This document shows positions 51,785 to 62,700 of a stretch of 64,000 bases of DNA, in pieces. The DNA comes from Mycoplasmatota bacterium (lineage in GTDB: Bacteria > Bacillota_I > Bacilli_A > Izemoplasmatales > Hujiaoplasmataceae), in NCBI GenBank assembly GCA_018622675.1, contig CP076020.1, positions 682,001 through 746,000 of the forward strand, given 5' to 3'. The position numbers and the translations under genes were made by a program. Positions within the stretch are counted from its first letter, which is position 1. Each line of letters starts with the position of its first letter. The notes under the pieces are model-generated. The model had not been told where the DNA came from, did no database searches, and worked only from the letters and a program-made list of their open reading frames with translations.

Positions 51785-53605
51785 ATGTTGTTAGAAAAAA
51801 GAGAACAGAGCAAAATTAGAAATTTTTCAATTATTGCTCATATTGACCACGGTAAATCAACTTTAGCTGATCGTATTCTAGAATCTACACATTCTGTTGA
51901 AAAAAGAGACATGAAAGAACAAATATTAGATTCAATGGATTTAGAGCGAGAACGTGGGATTACCATTAAATTAAATAGTGTTAAAATTAAGTATAAAGCA
52001 AATGATAATGTAGAATATATGCTTAACTTGATAGATACACCAGGACATGTTGATTTTACTTATGAAGTGTCTCGTTCACTGGCTGCATGCGATGGTGCGA
52101 TTTTAGTTGTTGATGCTACACAAGGCATTGAAGCTCAGACATTAGCCAATGTTTATTTGGCACTTGATAATGACCTTGAAATCATTCCCGTGATAAATAA
52201 AATTGATTTAGATAGCGCTGATGTAGAGGGTGTAAAGAAATCATTAGAAGAAACTTTAGGTATATCACCAGATGAATGTATTCCTGTTTCTGCTAAAACA
52301 GGTATGGGGATAGAAAATGTATTAGAAGCAATCGTTAAAAGAATACCGGCACCACAAGGAGATATTCATCAATCCCTTCAGGCTTTAATTTTTGATTCAT
52401 TTTATGATTCATATCGAGGCGTAATACCTTTAGTTATGGTGAAAAACGGAGTTATTAAAAAAGGTGATAAAATCAAAATGATGGCATCTAATTCTGTTTA
52501 TGAGGTTAATCAATTAGGTATTTATACGCCAAAAGAAATGCCGGTTGAATATTTAGCTGCAGGCGATGTAGGCTGGATATCAGCTGCTATTAAGGATATT
52601 GAAAATGTTCATGTAGGTGACACTGTGACACTTGTGAATCATCCAGCAAAAGAACCGTTACCTGGTTATAGAGAATTAACACCAATGGTCTATTCTGGAG
52701 TTTATCCAGTAGAAGCAGATGATTATCTATCATTAAAAGATGCGATTGAAAAAATCAAATTAAGTGATGCTTCACTTAAGTTTACCCCTGAAACTTCATC
52801 AGCTTTAGGCTTTGGTTTCAGAGTTGGTTTTTTAGGTATGTTGCATATGGAAATTTTTCAAGAACGTCTTGAAAGAGAGTTTAATCAAAATTTAATTACC
52901 ACTGCACCTTCAGTGAATTATTTGGTTTACTTGGAGAATGGTGAGGTCATAGAGATTGATAATCCAGCAAAGATGCCTGATAGACAAATGGTTCAAAAAA
53001 TAGAAGAACCTTATGTAATAGCCACCATTATTACACCCAATGATTTTGTTGGTAATGTAATGGAAATATGCCAGTATAAAAGAGGGATATTTAAAGATAT
53101 GAAATATCAATCAGATATACGTGTTGAAATTGTTTATGAGATGCCCCTATCTGAAATTGTATACGACTTTTTTAATCGATTAAAGTCAAGTACAAAAGGA
53201 TATGCATCATTTGACTATGAATTGGCTGATCTCAGGGAATCTGATTTAGTCAAAATTGATATATTATTAAATTCCGAACCAGTAGATGCATTAGCCTTTT
53301 TAGTTCATAAAGACTTTTCAAGAGAAAGAGGCTTAAAAATCTGTCAAAAATTAAAAGACATCATCCCGAGACATATGTTTGAAATCCCTATTCAAGCTGC
53401 AATAGGCTCAAAAGTTATCGCAAGAACAAACATTAAAGCATTAAGAAAAGATGTATTGTCTAAATGTTATGGTGGAGATATATCTAGAAAGAAAAAATTA
53501 TTAGAAAAGCAAAAGAAAGGTAAAAAACGCATGAAGAGTGTAGGATCTGTAGAAATTCCTCAAGAAGCCTTCATGTCAGTCTTGTCTTTAGAATCAGATG
53601 AATAA
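51785..53605 (+). CDS. lepA: Elongation factor 4 (LepA)
   Basis: A 606-residue translational GTPase. G1 is [15 protein letters not shown]2 lies in [11 protein letters not shown]3 is DTPGHVDF and G4 is [10 protein letters not shown]. The LepA-specific C-terminal domain ends [33 protein letters not shown]. It acts on elongating ribosomes, promoting back-translocation or assembly under stress. AGAGGTAG precedes the ATG. A terminator follows. Confidence 0.97.
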   Translation: MLLEKREQSKIRNFSIIAHIDHGKSTLADRILESTHSVEKRDMKEQILDSMDLERERGITIKLNSVKIKYKANDNVEYMLNLIDTPGHVDFTYEVSRSLAACDGAILVVDATQGIEAQTLANVYLALDNDLEIIPVINKIDLDSADVEGVKKSLEETLGISPDECIPVSAKTGMGIENVLEAIVKRIPAPQGDIHQSLQALIFDSFYDSYRGVIPLVMVKNGVIKKGDKIKMMASNSVYEVNQLGIYTPKEMPVEYLAAGDVGWISAAIKDIENVHVGDTVTLVNHPAKEPLPGYRELTPMVYSGVYPVEADDYLSLKDAIEKIKLSDASLKFTPETSSALGFGFRVGFLGMLHMEIFQERLEREFNQNLITTAPSVNYLVYLENGEVIEIDNPAKMPDRQMVQKIEEPYVIATIITPNDFVGNVMEICQYKRGIFKDMKYQSDIRVEIVYEMPLSEIVYDFFNRLKSSTKGYASFDYELADLRESDLVKIDILLNSEPVDALAFLVHKDFSRERGLKICQKLKDIIPRHMFEIPIQAAIGSKVIARTNIKALRKDVLSKCYGGDISRKKKLLEKQKKGKKRMKSVGSVEIPQEAFMSVLSLESDE

Positions 53606-53610
53606 TAGTA

Positions 53611-53639
53611 AAACGCCTTAATTTTTAAGGCGTTTTTTT
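53611..53639 (+). terminator. Terminator of lepA
   Basis: Stem AACGCCTTAA / TTAAGGCGTT with a short T loop, followed by TTTTTTA. Confidence 0.9.
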
Positions 53640-53677
53640 AATGAATTAGTGATACTATTTGCTTTTAAAATTAAACA

Positions 53678-53695
53678 TATTATGTTAACATAATA
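53678..53695. promoter_or_regulatory. 18-bp perfect palindrome at the hemW promoter
   Basis: TATTATGTTAACATAATA is a perfect palindrome 12 bases before the hemW ATG. A candidate promoter (TTGCTT at 53659-53664 and TATGTT at 53681-53686, 16-base spacing) has its -10 inside it. This is suited to a repressor, but no regulator is identified. Confidence 0.5.
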
Positions 53696-53706
53696 ATGGT
53701 GATAGT

Positions 53707-54816
53707 ATGATAAAAGGGTTATATATACATATACCTTTTTGTGATCAAATATGTACCTATTGCGATTTTTGTAAGATGGTTACTTCTGATCATACAAAGA
53801 AGGAATATATGCGGGCGTTAATTAAGGAAATGGAATATTATAGTGATTTATTAACACATATTGAAACCATCTATATTGGTGGGGGAACGCCATCATCAAT
53901 TGACAATGACTTAATTGATGCTTTTTTAGAGGAATTATCTTTGATGGTAGATATGAAAAAAATAAAAGAATTTACCATAGAAGCAAATCCTAATGATGTG
54001 AATGAAGAGTGGATTGGTATTTTAAAGAAACATCACGTGACAAGAGTTTCAATGGGTGTTCAATCTATGAATGAAGACATATTAAAGTTTTTAGGAAGAA
54101 CACATACTATTGAAATCGTAGAAGACGCAGTTGATATATTAAAAAAATCAGATATGAATTTTAATTTAGATTTTCTTTATGCAGTTCCAGGACAATCTAA
54201 AGAAGATCTTATCAATGATTTATTATATATAAAAAAGTTTAACCCACATCACATATCATATTATTCTTTGATTTTAGAAGATAAAACCGTCTTAAATTAT
54301 TTGATAAATAAGCATAAAGTAGAGGATTTTTCAGAAGATTTAGCAAGAGAATTTGGTGAAATTATTGATCTTGAATTAAATGACTTAGGTTATCAAAAAT
54401 ATGAATTTTCAAATTATTGTAAACCAGGATTTGAATCAAAACATAATTTGATATATTGGAATCTAGAGGAATATCTTGGAATTGGCCTTAATGCAAGTTC
54501 TCAGTTTAATTACACTAGAATGATTAATCCTAGCAAGATATCAGTGTATCTTGATGGTATAAATGATAAAAGTTTAACAATGCATCAACTTGAAGATTTT
54601 AATCCTAAGCTAGAAACTTTATTGGTTGGTTTAAGAAAAACAAATGGCATTGATTTAAATGCATATAAGAAAAAATTTAATATAGGTGTTTTTGAATTAT
54701 ATCCACAATTGAATAAATACATTGAATTAGGATTACTTAAAATTGAAGACTCTAGATTAAAATTTACAAATGAAGGTATTTATCTCTCGAATCAAGTTTT
54801 TGTAGATATTGTATAG
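53707..54816 (+). CDS. hemW: HemW-like radical SAM protein
   Basis: A 369-residue protein with the radical-SAM cysteines in HIPFCDQICTYCDFCK (C-x3-C-x2-C plus a fourth cysteine). IYIGGGTPSSI, EANPNDV, RVSMGVQSMN, LDFLYAVPGQ and SYYSLILEDKT follow, the HemW/coproporphyrinogen-dehydrogenase-like pattern. HemW is a haem chaperone rather than an oxygen-independent CPDH, although annotations often mix the two. GGTGATAG precedes the ATG. The lepA-hemW adjacency is common in Firmicutes. Confidence 0.9.
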   Translation: MIKGLYIHIPFCDQICTYCDFCKMVTSDHTKKEYMRALIKEMEYYSDLLTHIETIYIGGGTPSSIDNDLIDAFLEELSLMVDMKKIKEFTIEANPNDVNEEWIGILKKHHVTRVSMGVQSMNEDILKFLGRTHTIEIVEDAVDILKKSDMNFNLDFLYAVPGQSKEDLINDLLYIKKFNPHHISYYSLILEDKTVLNYLINKHKVEDFSEDLAREFGEIIDLELNDLGYQKYEFSNYCKPGFESKHNLIYWNLEEYLGIGLNASSQFNYTRMINPSKISVYLDGINDKSLTMHQLEDFNPKLETLLVGLRKTNGIDLNAYKKKFNIGVFELYPQLNKYIELGLLKIEDSRLKFTNEGIYLSNQVFVDIV

Positions 54817-54820
54817 AATT

Positions 54821-55732
54821 ATGATATTAGATACATATTTAAAAGAGTATTTGTACTACTTAAAAATAACCAAAAACTTGTCAAAAAATACAATTAATTC
54901 TTATGAGAGAGATTTAAAAGCCTATATTCAATTTATTAAAGATAATTATCACTTTAAAGATTTAAATCAAGTAAATAAAGAACATATTCAAAATTTTTCT
55001 AGAAGTTTAGCTAGGAAAAACAATTCAAATTCTACAATCACTCGAAAATTATCGTCGATTCGTTCTTTTCATAGGTACCTTACAAGTGAAAATATAGTTG
55101 ATAAAGATATTTCTAGAAAAATAAGAAAACCCAAAACTAAAAAGTCCCTGCCTACAGTTTTAAATATTAAAGAAATCGACCAAATCATTGATATAACTTA
55201 TCAATCCACTGATCCTTTAGCTTTAAGAAATCAAGCATTGATTGAATTAGCCTATGGCTCGGGATTAAGAGTTAGTGAGTTATTAGATTTGCGTATTAGT
55301 GATTTGCATTTAAATAAAGGCCTAGTTAATGTATTAGGTAAAGGAAACAAAGAAAGAATCATTCCATTAAATGAAAATGCCATTCAAGCATTACAAAAAT
55401 ATATAGTTGAAGCAAGACCTTTATTGAAAGCAAAAAAAGCTGATATATTATTTGTTAATAAATTTGGAAATCCATTAAGTCGTGTCGGTTTTTTTAAGTT
55501 AATTAAAAAACTAGCTGAGCAAGCGAATATTAATAAAATTGTTTCTCCGCATACATTAAGACATTCTTACGCTACTCATTTACTTGAAAATGGCGCTGAT
55601 TTAAGAACTGTCCAAGAATTGTTAGGACATGAAGATATCCTAACAACTGAAAATTATACACATGTTTCAAAAAAACAGTTATCAAAAATTTATAATAATG
55701 CACATCCGCGTGCAAATAAGAAAGAGGTATAA
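54821..55732 (+). CDS. xerD: Tyrosine recombinase, XerD-like
   Basis: A 303-residue site-specific recombinase. The N-terminal SAM-like DNA-binding domain contains KNLSKNTINSYERDLKAYIQF. The catalytic domain has the first arginine in YGSGLRVSELLDL, the H-x-x-R in SPHTLRHSYATHLL, and the nucleophile tyrosine in GHEDILTTENYTHVS. It probably acts in chromosome dimer resolution; the position before deoB mirrors xerD in Bacillus. The start is set at ATG 54821; the ribosome-binding site is weak and translation may be coupled to hemW. Confidence 0.9.
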   Translation: MILDTYLKEYLYYLKITKNLSKNTINSYERDLKAYIQFIKDNYHFKDLNQVNKEHIQNFSRSLARKNNSNSTITRKLSSIRSFHRYLTSENIVDKDISRKIRKPKTKKSLPTVLNIKEIDQIIDITYQSTDPLALRNQALIELAYGSGLRVSELLDLRISDLHLNKGLVNVLGKGNKERIIPLNENAIQALQKYIVEARPLLKAKKADILFVNKFGNPLSRVGFFKLIKKLAEQANINKIVSPHTLRHSYATHLLENGADLRTVQELLGHEDILTTENYTHVSKKQLSKIYNNAHPRANKKEV

Positions 55733-55734
55733 AT

Positions 55735-56913
55735 ATGAAATTTAAACGAGTATTTTTAATTGTTATTGATTCAGTTGGCGTTGGTGAAATGCCTGATGCT
55801 AAAAAATTTGGAGATGAGGGCGCTAATACGATTGGTAATTTAGCAAAAGCAACTGGTGGCGTTCATTTACCTATTCTTGAGTCATTTGGATATGGAAATT
55901 TAACTGATATTTTAGGTGTATCACCTGTTGATCAACCTAAGGCGAACACAACAAAAATGGCTGAGATTTCTAATGGAAAAGATACTATGACAGGTCATTG
56001 GGAAATTATGGGTATCAAAACAGTCAAACCATTTAAAACATTCACAGACACTGGATTTCCTAAGGAATTAATTGATAAAATAGAAGAATTGTCAGGTCGT
56101 AAGGTTATTGGTAATATTGCAGCGTCAGGAACTGAGATTATAAAAGATTTAGGGCCTGAACAAGAAGATACTGGAGCTTTAATTGTATATACAAGTGCTG
56201 ATAGCGTTTTACAAATCGCTGCGCATGAAGAAGTTGTTCCATTAGATGAACTTTATGATATATGCGAAAAAGTAAGAGAATTAACCTTAGATGAAAAATG
56301 GCGTGTTGGTAGAATTATTGCTAGACCATACCTTGGAAATAGAGAAGATGGTTATAAACGCACAACTAATAGACATGATTATGCTTTATCACCAAGTTCA
56401 AAAACTGTCCTAAATGTATTAGAAGAAAATAATCTTGATGTTATTTCAGTTGGGAAAATTAAAGATATCTTTAATGGTTCTGGTATTACTGATCATTATG
56501 GTATTAAATCAAATCATGATGGTATGGAAAAAGTGATGATGTTAGTGGATAAAGACTTTACTGGTTTGAATTTTACTAATTTGGTTGACTTTGATGCTTT
56601 ATATGGACATAGAAGAGATTCACAAGGCTATAAAGAAGCAATGGAGGAGTTTGATACTGATCTAGGTCATCTTATTCAAAAGCTCTCAGATGACGATTTA
56701 TTAATCGTTACAGCTGACCACGGAAATGATCCAACACATGATGGTACAGATCATACTCGAGAATATGTTCCATTATTTATGTATAATCATAAATTAAAAG
56801 GAAAATTCTTGCCTACAAGTGATACATTTGCAGATATAGGTGAAACTATAGCTGATAATTTTGGCTTAAAGGGAACTGATATTGGTAAAAGCCTGTTAGG
56901 TGAACTAGAATAA
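55735..56913 (+). CDS. deoB: Phosphopentomutase
   Basis: A 392-residue alkaline-phosphatase-superfamily enzyme. The N-terminal metal ligand is in LIVIDSVGVGEMPDA, followed by the phosphothreonine loop DTMTGHWEIMG. The C-terminal metal ligands are in TADHGNDPTHDGTDHTREYVP. It interconverts (deoxy)ribose-1- and 5-phosphate in nucleoside catabolism. It fits with cdd and apt, also in the window, as nucleoside salvage. AAAGAGGT precedes the ATG, two bases after xerD. Confidence 0.96.
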   Translation: MKFKRVFLIVIDSVGVGEMPDAKKFGDEGANTIGNLAKATGGVHLPILESFGYGNLTDILGVSPVDQPKANTTKMAEISNGKDTMTGHWEIMGIKTVKPFKTFTDTGFPKELIDKIEELSGRKVIGNIAASGTEIIKDLGPEQEDTGALIVYTSADSVLQIAAHEEVVPLDELYDICEKVRELTLDEKWRVGRIIARPYLGNREDGYKRTTNRHDYALSPSSKTVLNVLEENNLDVISVGKIKDIFNGSGITDHYGIKSNHDGMEKVMMLVDKDFTGLNFTNLVDFDALYGHRRDSQGYKEAMEEFDTDLGHLIQKLSDDDLLIVTADHGNDPTHDGTDHTREYVPLFMYNHKLKGKFLPTSDTFADIGETIADNFGLKGTDIGKSLLGELE

Positions 56914-56920
56914 TTATATT

Positions 56921-56957
56921 AAAGTAGCTCTCATATGATATGAGAGCTACTTTTTAG
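56921..56957. terminator. Bidirectional terminator between deoB and the coiled-coil operon
   Basis: A 15-bp perfect stem, AAAGTAGCTCTCATA (56921-56935) with TATGAGAGCTACTTT (56939-56953) around TGA. It is flanked by TTTTTAG on the right and an AT-rich tract on the left. It is the longest stem in the window. Confidence 0.85.
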
Positions 56958-59714
56958 TTAAAATATATCAAAGTGTTTTTTTTCTTTCTTTAAAAGTTTG
57001 TGTTTTCTTCTCTTTTCTTTTTTGTGTAATCTAAGCGTGTGATGAATCACTTTTTTAATATTAGGTGTTTTCTTAGAATACTTAATATAATCACCAAATG
57101 AATCAACTAATTGTGAATAATCATTTTGTAATTCATCATAAAATTGTGAGTTTAACTCAATATTAGATAAATATGTTTCTAATAATTTGTTCAGTGTTTC
57201 TTTATTTTTTTTGTTTGTCTTTTTAATAAATTCATTAAAAACAGTATCACTATGATTAATCTCATTAATTTTATTTTTTATGATAGAATTTTTTTCTGAA
57301 ATAACATTATTTTTTAATGCTTCATAGTCAACTTGAATATGTCTAATTTGGTTATTTAAACTATCAATTGTCATGAAATATTTTTCATTAATATTAGATA
57401 GCTGATGATGATAAGTATTTTTTATCTCTTCCTTATCCTTTTGATATGCATCTAAAAGTTTAACAATTTCAGATGAATTAACCTCGTATTTTAATTTAAA
57501 ATATAGTGTCTTATAATTTTCTAATAAATGACCAATTTTAGTATCCAATGTAATTTCAGCATATTTTAATTTTTCGTGAAGTCTCTTTTTGCTTTTTTGT
57601 AAACTTTCGTATAGAAAATCGTCTAAAGGATGTGCAGACTTATCAACACTATCAATAAATTCTTGATATTTTGCTTGTGAATAACGGTATATTTCATCCA
57701 TTTCTCGTATAGTTTCATCATGGATTTCACTTGCTGCATGATAAGAATCTTCTAAGTACATATCAAGTTCATCTAAACGTTTTTGGTAAAGTTGTATTTT
57801 TTCGTTATTTCTGTATTTAGAAATAATATGATTAATTTCTTGATGATAAGAATTTTTTACTATCTTAAGTTCTTTCTCTAATTTTTTAATCAAAGAAAGA
57901 TCATTTGTGTTTTCGATTGCATGAATGATATCATAAACATCTTTTTGGTATTTAAAGAAATTATGATTGGATGCATCTTCTTTAAGCTTGACTTCATGAG
58001 TTATCATATCATAAAAATGTATACGCTCATTATCAATATTATGAACTATGCTAGTGAGTCGCATTTTTAAGTCATCATCAGCTAATTTAATTTGTTCCTT
58101 TGCGAATCTCATTTGATTTAAGTATGTTTCTGAAATCAATTTATAATTTATCTCAGTTTCAGATTCAATACGTTTTTGCTGGATTAACAACATTCTTTTT
58201 TCATGTTCAAATAAAGTTTTGTAGTGAAGTGTTTCTACTTCACTCTCTTTTAACGCCAGTCTAATATCAGAAGAAGCATTGATAATTTCTGTGTCTATGT
58301 CGGATTTTTTATAAACATTTTGATTAAGTTGATTTGAAAATTCCGATAAAAATTTTCTGTTTAAATTTTCGATTTTACTATGATAATCAACATATTCATT
58401 AATCAATTCATTTAAAAATACAATATATTGTTTGTCACGCTTTAAAACCACTTTTGCTGAATCGATCTGAGCTTGACTGTCTAGTAAATATGAGTGGATA
58501 TCTTTAATGATATTTAAAACATCAAGTTCTTGACTCGCAAACTTTGATTCAATAAAATGGACTAATTGATACTCATATGTTTTAATTTGATGATTTAATT
58601 GTACTAGTTTATAGGTAAAGTAAATATGATACTTAAGAGCCTTATTCATCTTATAAAGACGTGTGAATTCAATTTCCTTATGAATAATGCTAGCGCCTTT
58701 GTCTGAGTATAGTTGAGCTAAAAACGGATCAGTTTTATATAGATTCAAATAAAGTTTCAAACTCTTATCTAAAGTTAATAAAGCATTTAAATTATTTTCT
58801 TTAAATTGAAATAAAATATTTTTCTTGTCTCTAATAAGGGTTTTGATTTTCTTGTGAGCATATTTTTCTGCTTTAGATTGATTATGATTAAGTTTATATT
58901 TTCTGTGGTATAAATCATTGTATTTAGTTTCTATTTCCTCAATTAATTGGTTTTTTAAACGATTTTCTTGGTGAAGTAAAAATTCAGAATATTGATTATA
59001 TTGTCTTTCTTTTTCATGAGTCATCTTTTGGATTTCACTTGAATAAGGATCTTCGTTAGTGGAAAAATTAATTTGGCTTTCAATTAAATTTTTAATCTCA
59101 ATATCAAAAAATTCATCTAAAATATCTTCTTTATGACTTTTAGTAGATATGAGATTTTTTATTGTTTCATCTATATCTGAAATCTTATGATCTATGTTAT
59201 TAAATTCATCAGTTATTTCTTTAAAATGTTTCTCAATTACATAATTCATGGTTTGATTCTTGTTCTTTAAATAGCTATTATTGTCATTGATAATATCAAT
59301 AGTTGAATCAAAGAAGAACTTATAAGTTTTATAATAATCTAAGTTCTCATTTATCAGTTGGTTGTGTAAGTAGTCTATAGAAAAGACTCGATCTTTGATT
59401 TTATCGCTTTCAAAGTTTAAGATACTTACGTTATTTTTGTGAATATCAACCAAAGCATTTCTGATTACTTTTTGTTTTTGAATAATCATATCTTCATCAT
59501 GATTGATTATTTTATCTGTCATTTGCTTGGTTTTTTGTCTTATTGAATTTAGAGATTCATGAATACTATTTAAATTATTTATTGTGATTTGTCGATTTGA
59601 ATGGATTGTTTCTTCAATGTTATGATGGAAATTTGCGAAAAAAGATAACTCATCTTGTGATGATTTATCATATTTTTCTTTATAATTCTTGGTATTATAG
59701 TTATCTTTATCCAT
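56958..59714 (-). CDS. Giant coiled-coil protein B, unknown function
   Basis: A 918-residue protein, not recognised. Almost the whole length is predicted alpha-helical coiled coil: heptad-like spacing of I/L/Y with E/K/N/Q between, only about four prolines, and no tryptophan or cysteine. There is no Walker A, transmembrane segment or signal peptide. Two similar blocks, KNSYHQEINHI...KY and KNTYHHQLSNI...KY, suggest internal repetition. The last 30 residues are extremely basic (RLHKKEKRRKHKLLKKEKK), a possible nucleic-acid or membrane contact. GAGGTGG precedes the ATG. It is 22 bases downstream of its larger partner. Confidence 0.85.
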   Translation of the reverse strand: MDKDNYNTKNYKEKYDKSSQDELSFFANFHHNIEETIHSNRQITINNLNSIHESLNSIRQKTKQMTDKIINHDEDMIIQKQKVIRNALVDIHKNNVSILNFESDKIKDRVFSIDYLHNQLINENLDYYKTYKFFFDSTIDIINDNNSYLKNKNQTMNYVIEKHFKEITDEFNNIDHKISDIDETIKNLISTKSHKEDILDEFFDIEIKNLIESQINFSTNEDPYSSEIQKMTHEKERQYNQYSEFLLHQENRLKNQLIEEIETKYNDLYHRKYKLNHNQSKAEKYAHKKIKTLIRDKKNILFQFKENNLNALLTLDKSLKLYLNLYKTDPFLAQLYSDKGASIIHKEIEFTRLYKMNKALKYHIYFTYKLVQLNHQIKTYEYQLVHFIESKFASQELDVLNIIKDIHSYLLDSQAQIDSAKVVLKRDKQYIVFLNELINEYVDYHSKIENLNRKFLSEFSNQLNQNVYKKSDIDTEIINASSDIRLALKESEVETLHYKTLFEHEKRMLLIQQKRIESETEINYKLISETYLNQMRFAKEQIKLADDDLKMRLTSIVHNIDNERIHFYDMITHEVKLKEDASNHNFFKYQKDVYDIIHAIENTNDLSLIKKLEKELKIVKNSYHQEINHIISKYRNNEKIQLYQKRLDELDMYLEDSYHAASEIHDETIREMDEIYRYSQAKYQEFIDSVDKSAHPLDDFLYESLQKSKKRLHEKLKYAEITLDTKIGHLLENYKTLYFKLKYEVNSSEIVKLLDAYQKDKEEIKNTYHHQLSNINEKYFMTIDSLNNQIRHIQVDYEALKNNVISEKNSIIKNKINEINHSDTVFNEFIKKTNKKNKETLNKLLETYLSNIELNSQFYDELQNDYSQLVDSFGDYIKYSKKTPNIKKVIHHTLRLHKKEKRRKHKLLKKEKKHFDIF

Positions 59715-59736
59715 TAAATCACCACCTCTTATCATA

Positions 59737-62700
59737 TTAAGAATTAATAATCCTACTTTGTTTTTTTTCAGAACTTAGTTTTTCTTCGTGTAATTCATTA
59801 ATTTTTGTTTGTGTTTTATTAGACGTTTCTTTATGAATTGTTTTTGTGATATCAATCATGGATGATTGCGTGTTTAACAAATCATTCAATGGTTGATTAA
59901 GTCCGAGATCAAAACTTAAAGATGAAGGTATCTTATTGTTACGAAAAGCTCTATGGTGATCTGTAAAATCTTTGTTAAAATGTATATATTGATTTAAATA
60001 TTCATCTTCTAATTTTTTATGTTTATTATATAAAACATTGAAATCTTCAGAAATTTTTTCTTCTCGAATTTTTATTTTTTTCTCTAGAATAGGTGTTTTG
60101 ATAAACTTATCCTTTTCTATTTTGGCATATTTTTGCACTAATATATCATAGTGTCTATTAAATGCTTTCTGATTATCAACTTCAACCGAAGATAATCTAG
60201 TTTGTTTTTCAGCAGGTAAGACATCTAATTGTTTTAATAACTGTTGACGTGTTTGTTGTAATTGCGTTTTATGTTCATCCATCATATAGTTATTATATTG
60301 GATTTCTACATTTGCATCGAAGTTAATTTTATCAATTTGCTTTTGAATGATCTTTTTCGTTATTTTGTAGTCATCTAACAATAATTTATAATCATCAACT
60401 ATTGAATGATCAATATTTTTTAACAATTTAGGTAATTTTTTATCATTATAAGTGATCATTTTTATGATTTCTTTTTCTAAATATTTAAAAAGTTTTGTGT
60501 ATTGTTTGTTTTTAAGTAAAAATTGATTATTCTTTTTAATAACTTTTGAAGTAAAATAATCATTCATATCAGTAGTATACTTATTAATTAATCTCTTTTG
60601 ATATTTTATTTTATTTTTTAGTCTAAGTGATTTATTTTTTAAAAGTTTGTATTCATAGTTTATATATGTTTTATGATTTCTAATATTAACTTGTACGATT
60701 GCGAGTTGCTTAGCTAAAGTATTAAGTGTCAATGCAAAAGTGCTTTGTACCATTTTATCCATATATAAATATGCTTTTTCAAGTTTTTCTATGGTGTATA
60801 TTAGGTATTCTTTAAGTGCTTTATTAACTTTCTTTTGTTTTTTATAATGGTCAATTTTATCGTATATCCTAGTAAAATTCTCAGTAAACTCAATGATAAA
60901 ATCATCATAATAATTATTTAATTGATTAATTTTTGAATGAGCTGAGTTCTGATATAGGTAATTTAATAACTCATAATATACAATGGTGAACGTATGCATA
61001 GTATGGATGAATTTATTTTTTTCTAAAACTCGTTTTACTGGAATACCATTATTAAATTCTAACCTATTAAGTAAATATTTATAATGATCTTTGAGTGAGT
61101 TAATATGGTCTTCAGTAGATTTAATTAATTGTTTTTGTTTTAAGTATGAACGTTTAACTTCACGATTAATAGAAGAGGTTTTCTTATTTTCTACAAATTG
61201 TATTTGTGATAATAATTTGTCTTCAGATTCTTTAAAGTAATTCTCAAGCGAAAAATATTGATCTTTTTCACTTAAAAGTGAAGCTATATATTTAGAGTTT
61301 TTATGATTAGCTTTAATAAATTTTTGCATTTTTTTAATAAAAGAAACGAGATTGAATTCTTCATTCTTTAGAGAATTAGTTTTATTATCTTTAATCAAAA
61401 AATAATTTTTGGCTAATTGATAATTAACAGCTTTTGTTGATTGTGTTAATTTTTCTTTCATAATCTTCATAAATATTTCAGATAATGTCGTTTGATAATT
61501 ATAAAAATTGTCTGTTTGACTTGAAAGATTATAATAAATTTCACGATGTGATTCAGACTCAATTTCTATCAATTTATCATTATAATTTCTATGAATATCA
61601 ACTAAGTCTAACTCATGATTTAAGTCTGTAGAAGTTTTATAAATCTCTAGCAACTTGTCTTTATACAATTTATGAATATTAATTTTCTTTAATCTGTTCT
61701 TGTACTGGTTATTTGCTATTTCATAATCAGTATTTAAAGACTCAAGAAATTTAAGATAATCACCTTTAATATCAACATTAACCATTTCTTTTTTTATTTC
61801 GGCGATTTTTAATCTATAATTAGATTCTAATGTTGTAATTTTAAAGGCTACTTCATCGATATTAAATAACAAATCTGATAATTTTTCTGAGACTTGAGTT
61901 ATTTTAGCTAATAAGTTATTTTGATAATCAGAAAACTCTTTTTTATTTGATAGTAATTCTTGATCTCGTATGTCATTGAATTTTTGTGAAAAAGATATTA
62001 ATTCAGTTAAAAGCTTATCTAAATCATTAAAACCTTGATTAAAATAGAAGTTGTAATTAGAGTAAATATTAATTGAATTTTCAATAAACTTCATTGGAAC
62101 TGAATATGTGTATTTAATTTCTTCATTTCTGGTAAAAGCTTCAACTTTAATTTCTTTAATTCTTTTTTGGTAGGTTGAAATATTATAGTTAGTTATTTTT
62201 TCGATTTTTGTATTTAAAAAATCAGCTTTTTTTTCTAAAGCTTCTGTTTGTAGTATATATTTCTCAATGAGATCATTGTTTCTTTCTTTTTCTGCTTTTA
62301 TAATTAATGGATAAATTTTATCCTTTGATTCTTGCAAGTCTTTTTTTATTATATTTTGATATTTAATCTTATTATCATTGGCTATTCTGATTTGTCTTAC
62401 AAGTTTTTGTATGAGTTTTTGATTGATATCTGTATAAGGTCTTTGTTTTGATTTTCTGATTTTGTATATTTCATCTTTATAATCTTGTAAAAGAGAAGAA
62501 GTATCTTTGAACATGACGTTAATATCATTTCTAGTCCCTCTCATTTCTGAAAGTGATTTTATAATATTCTTATTCAAGGATATTAAATCATTTTTATCAA
62601 TTTGGTTAATGTCGTTTTCTAATTGATTTATTGAATTCTTAGACTTTTCAATGGTCCACATTAATTTGTTATTAAGCTTTGCATTTAATTCATCATAATT

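Noticed and set aside
54821-55732. Tyrosine recombinase as an integrase of a mobile element
   Set aside because: It lies in the conserved hemW-deoB setting, has standard XerD length, and no attachment sites or phage genes are nearby.
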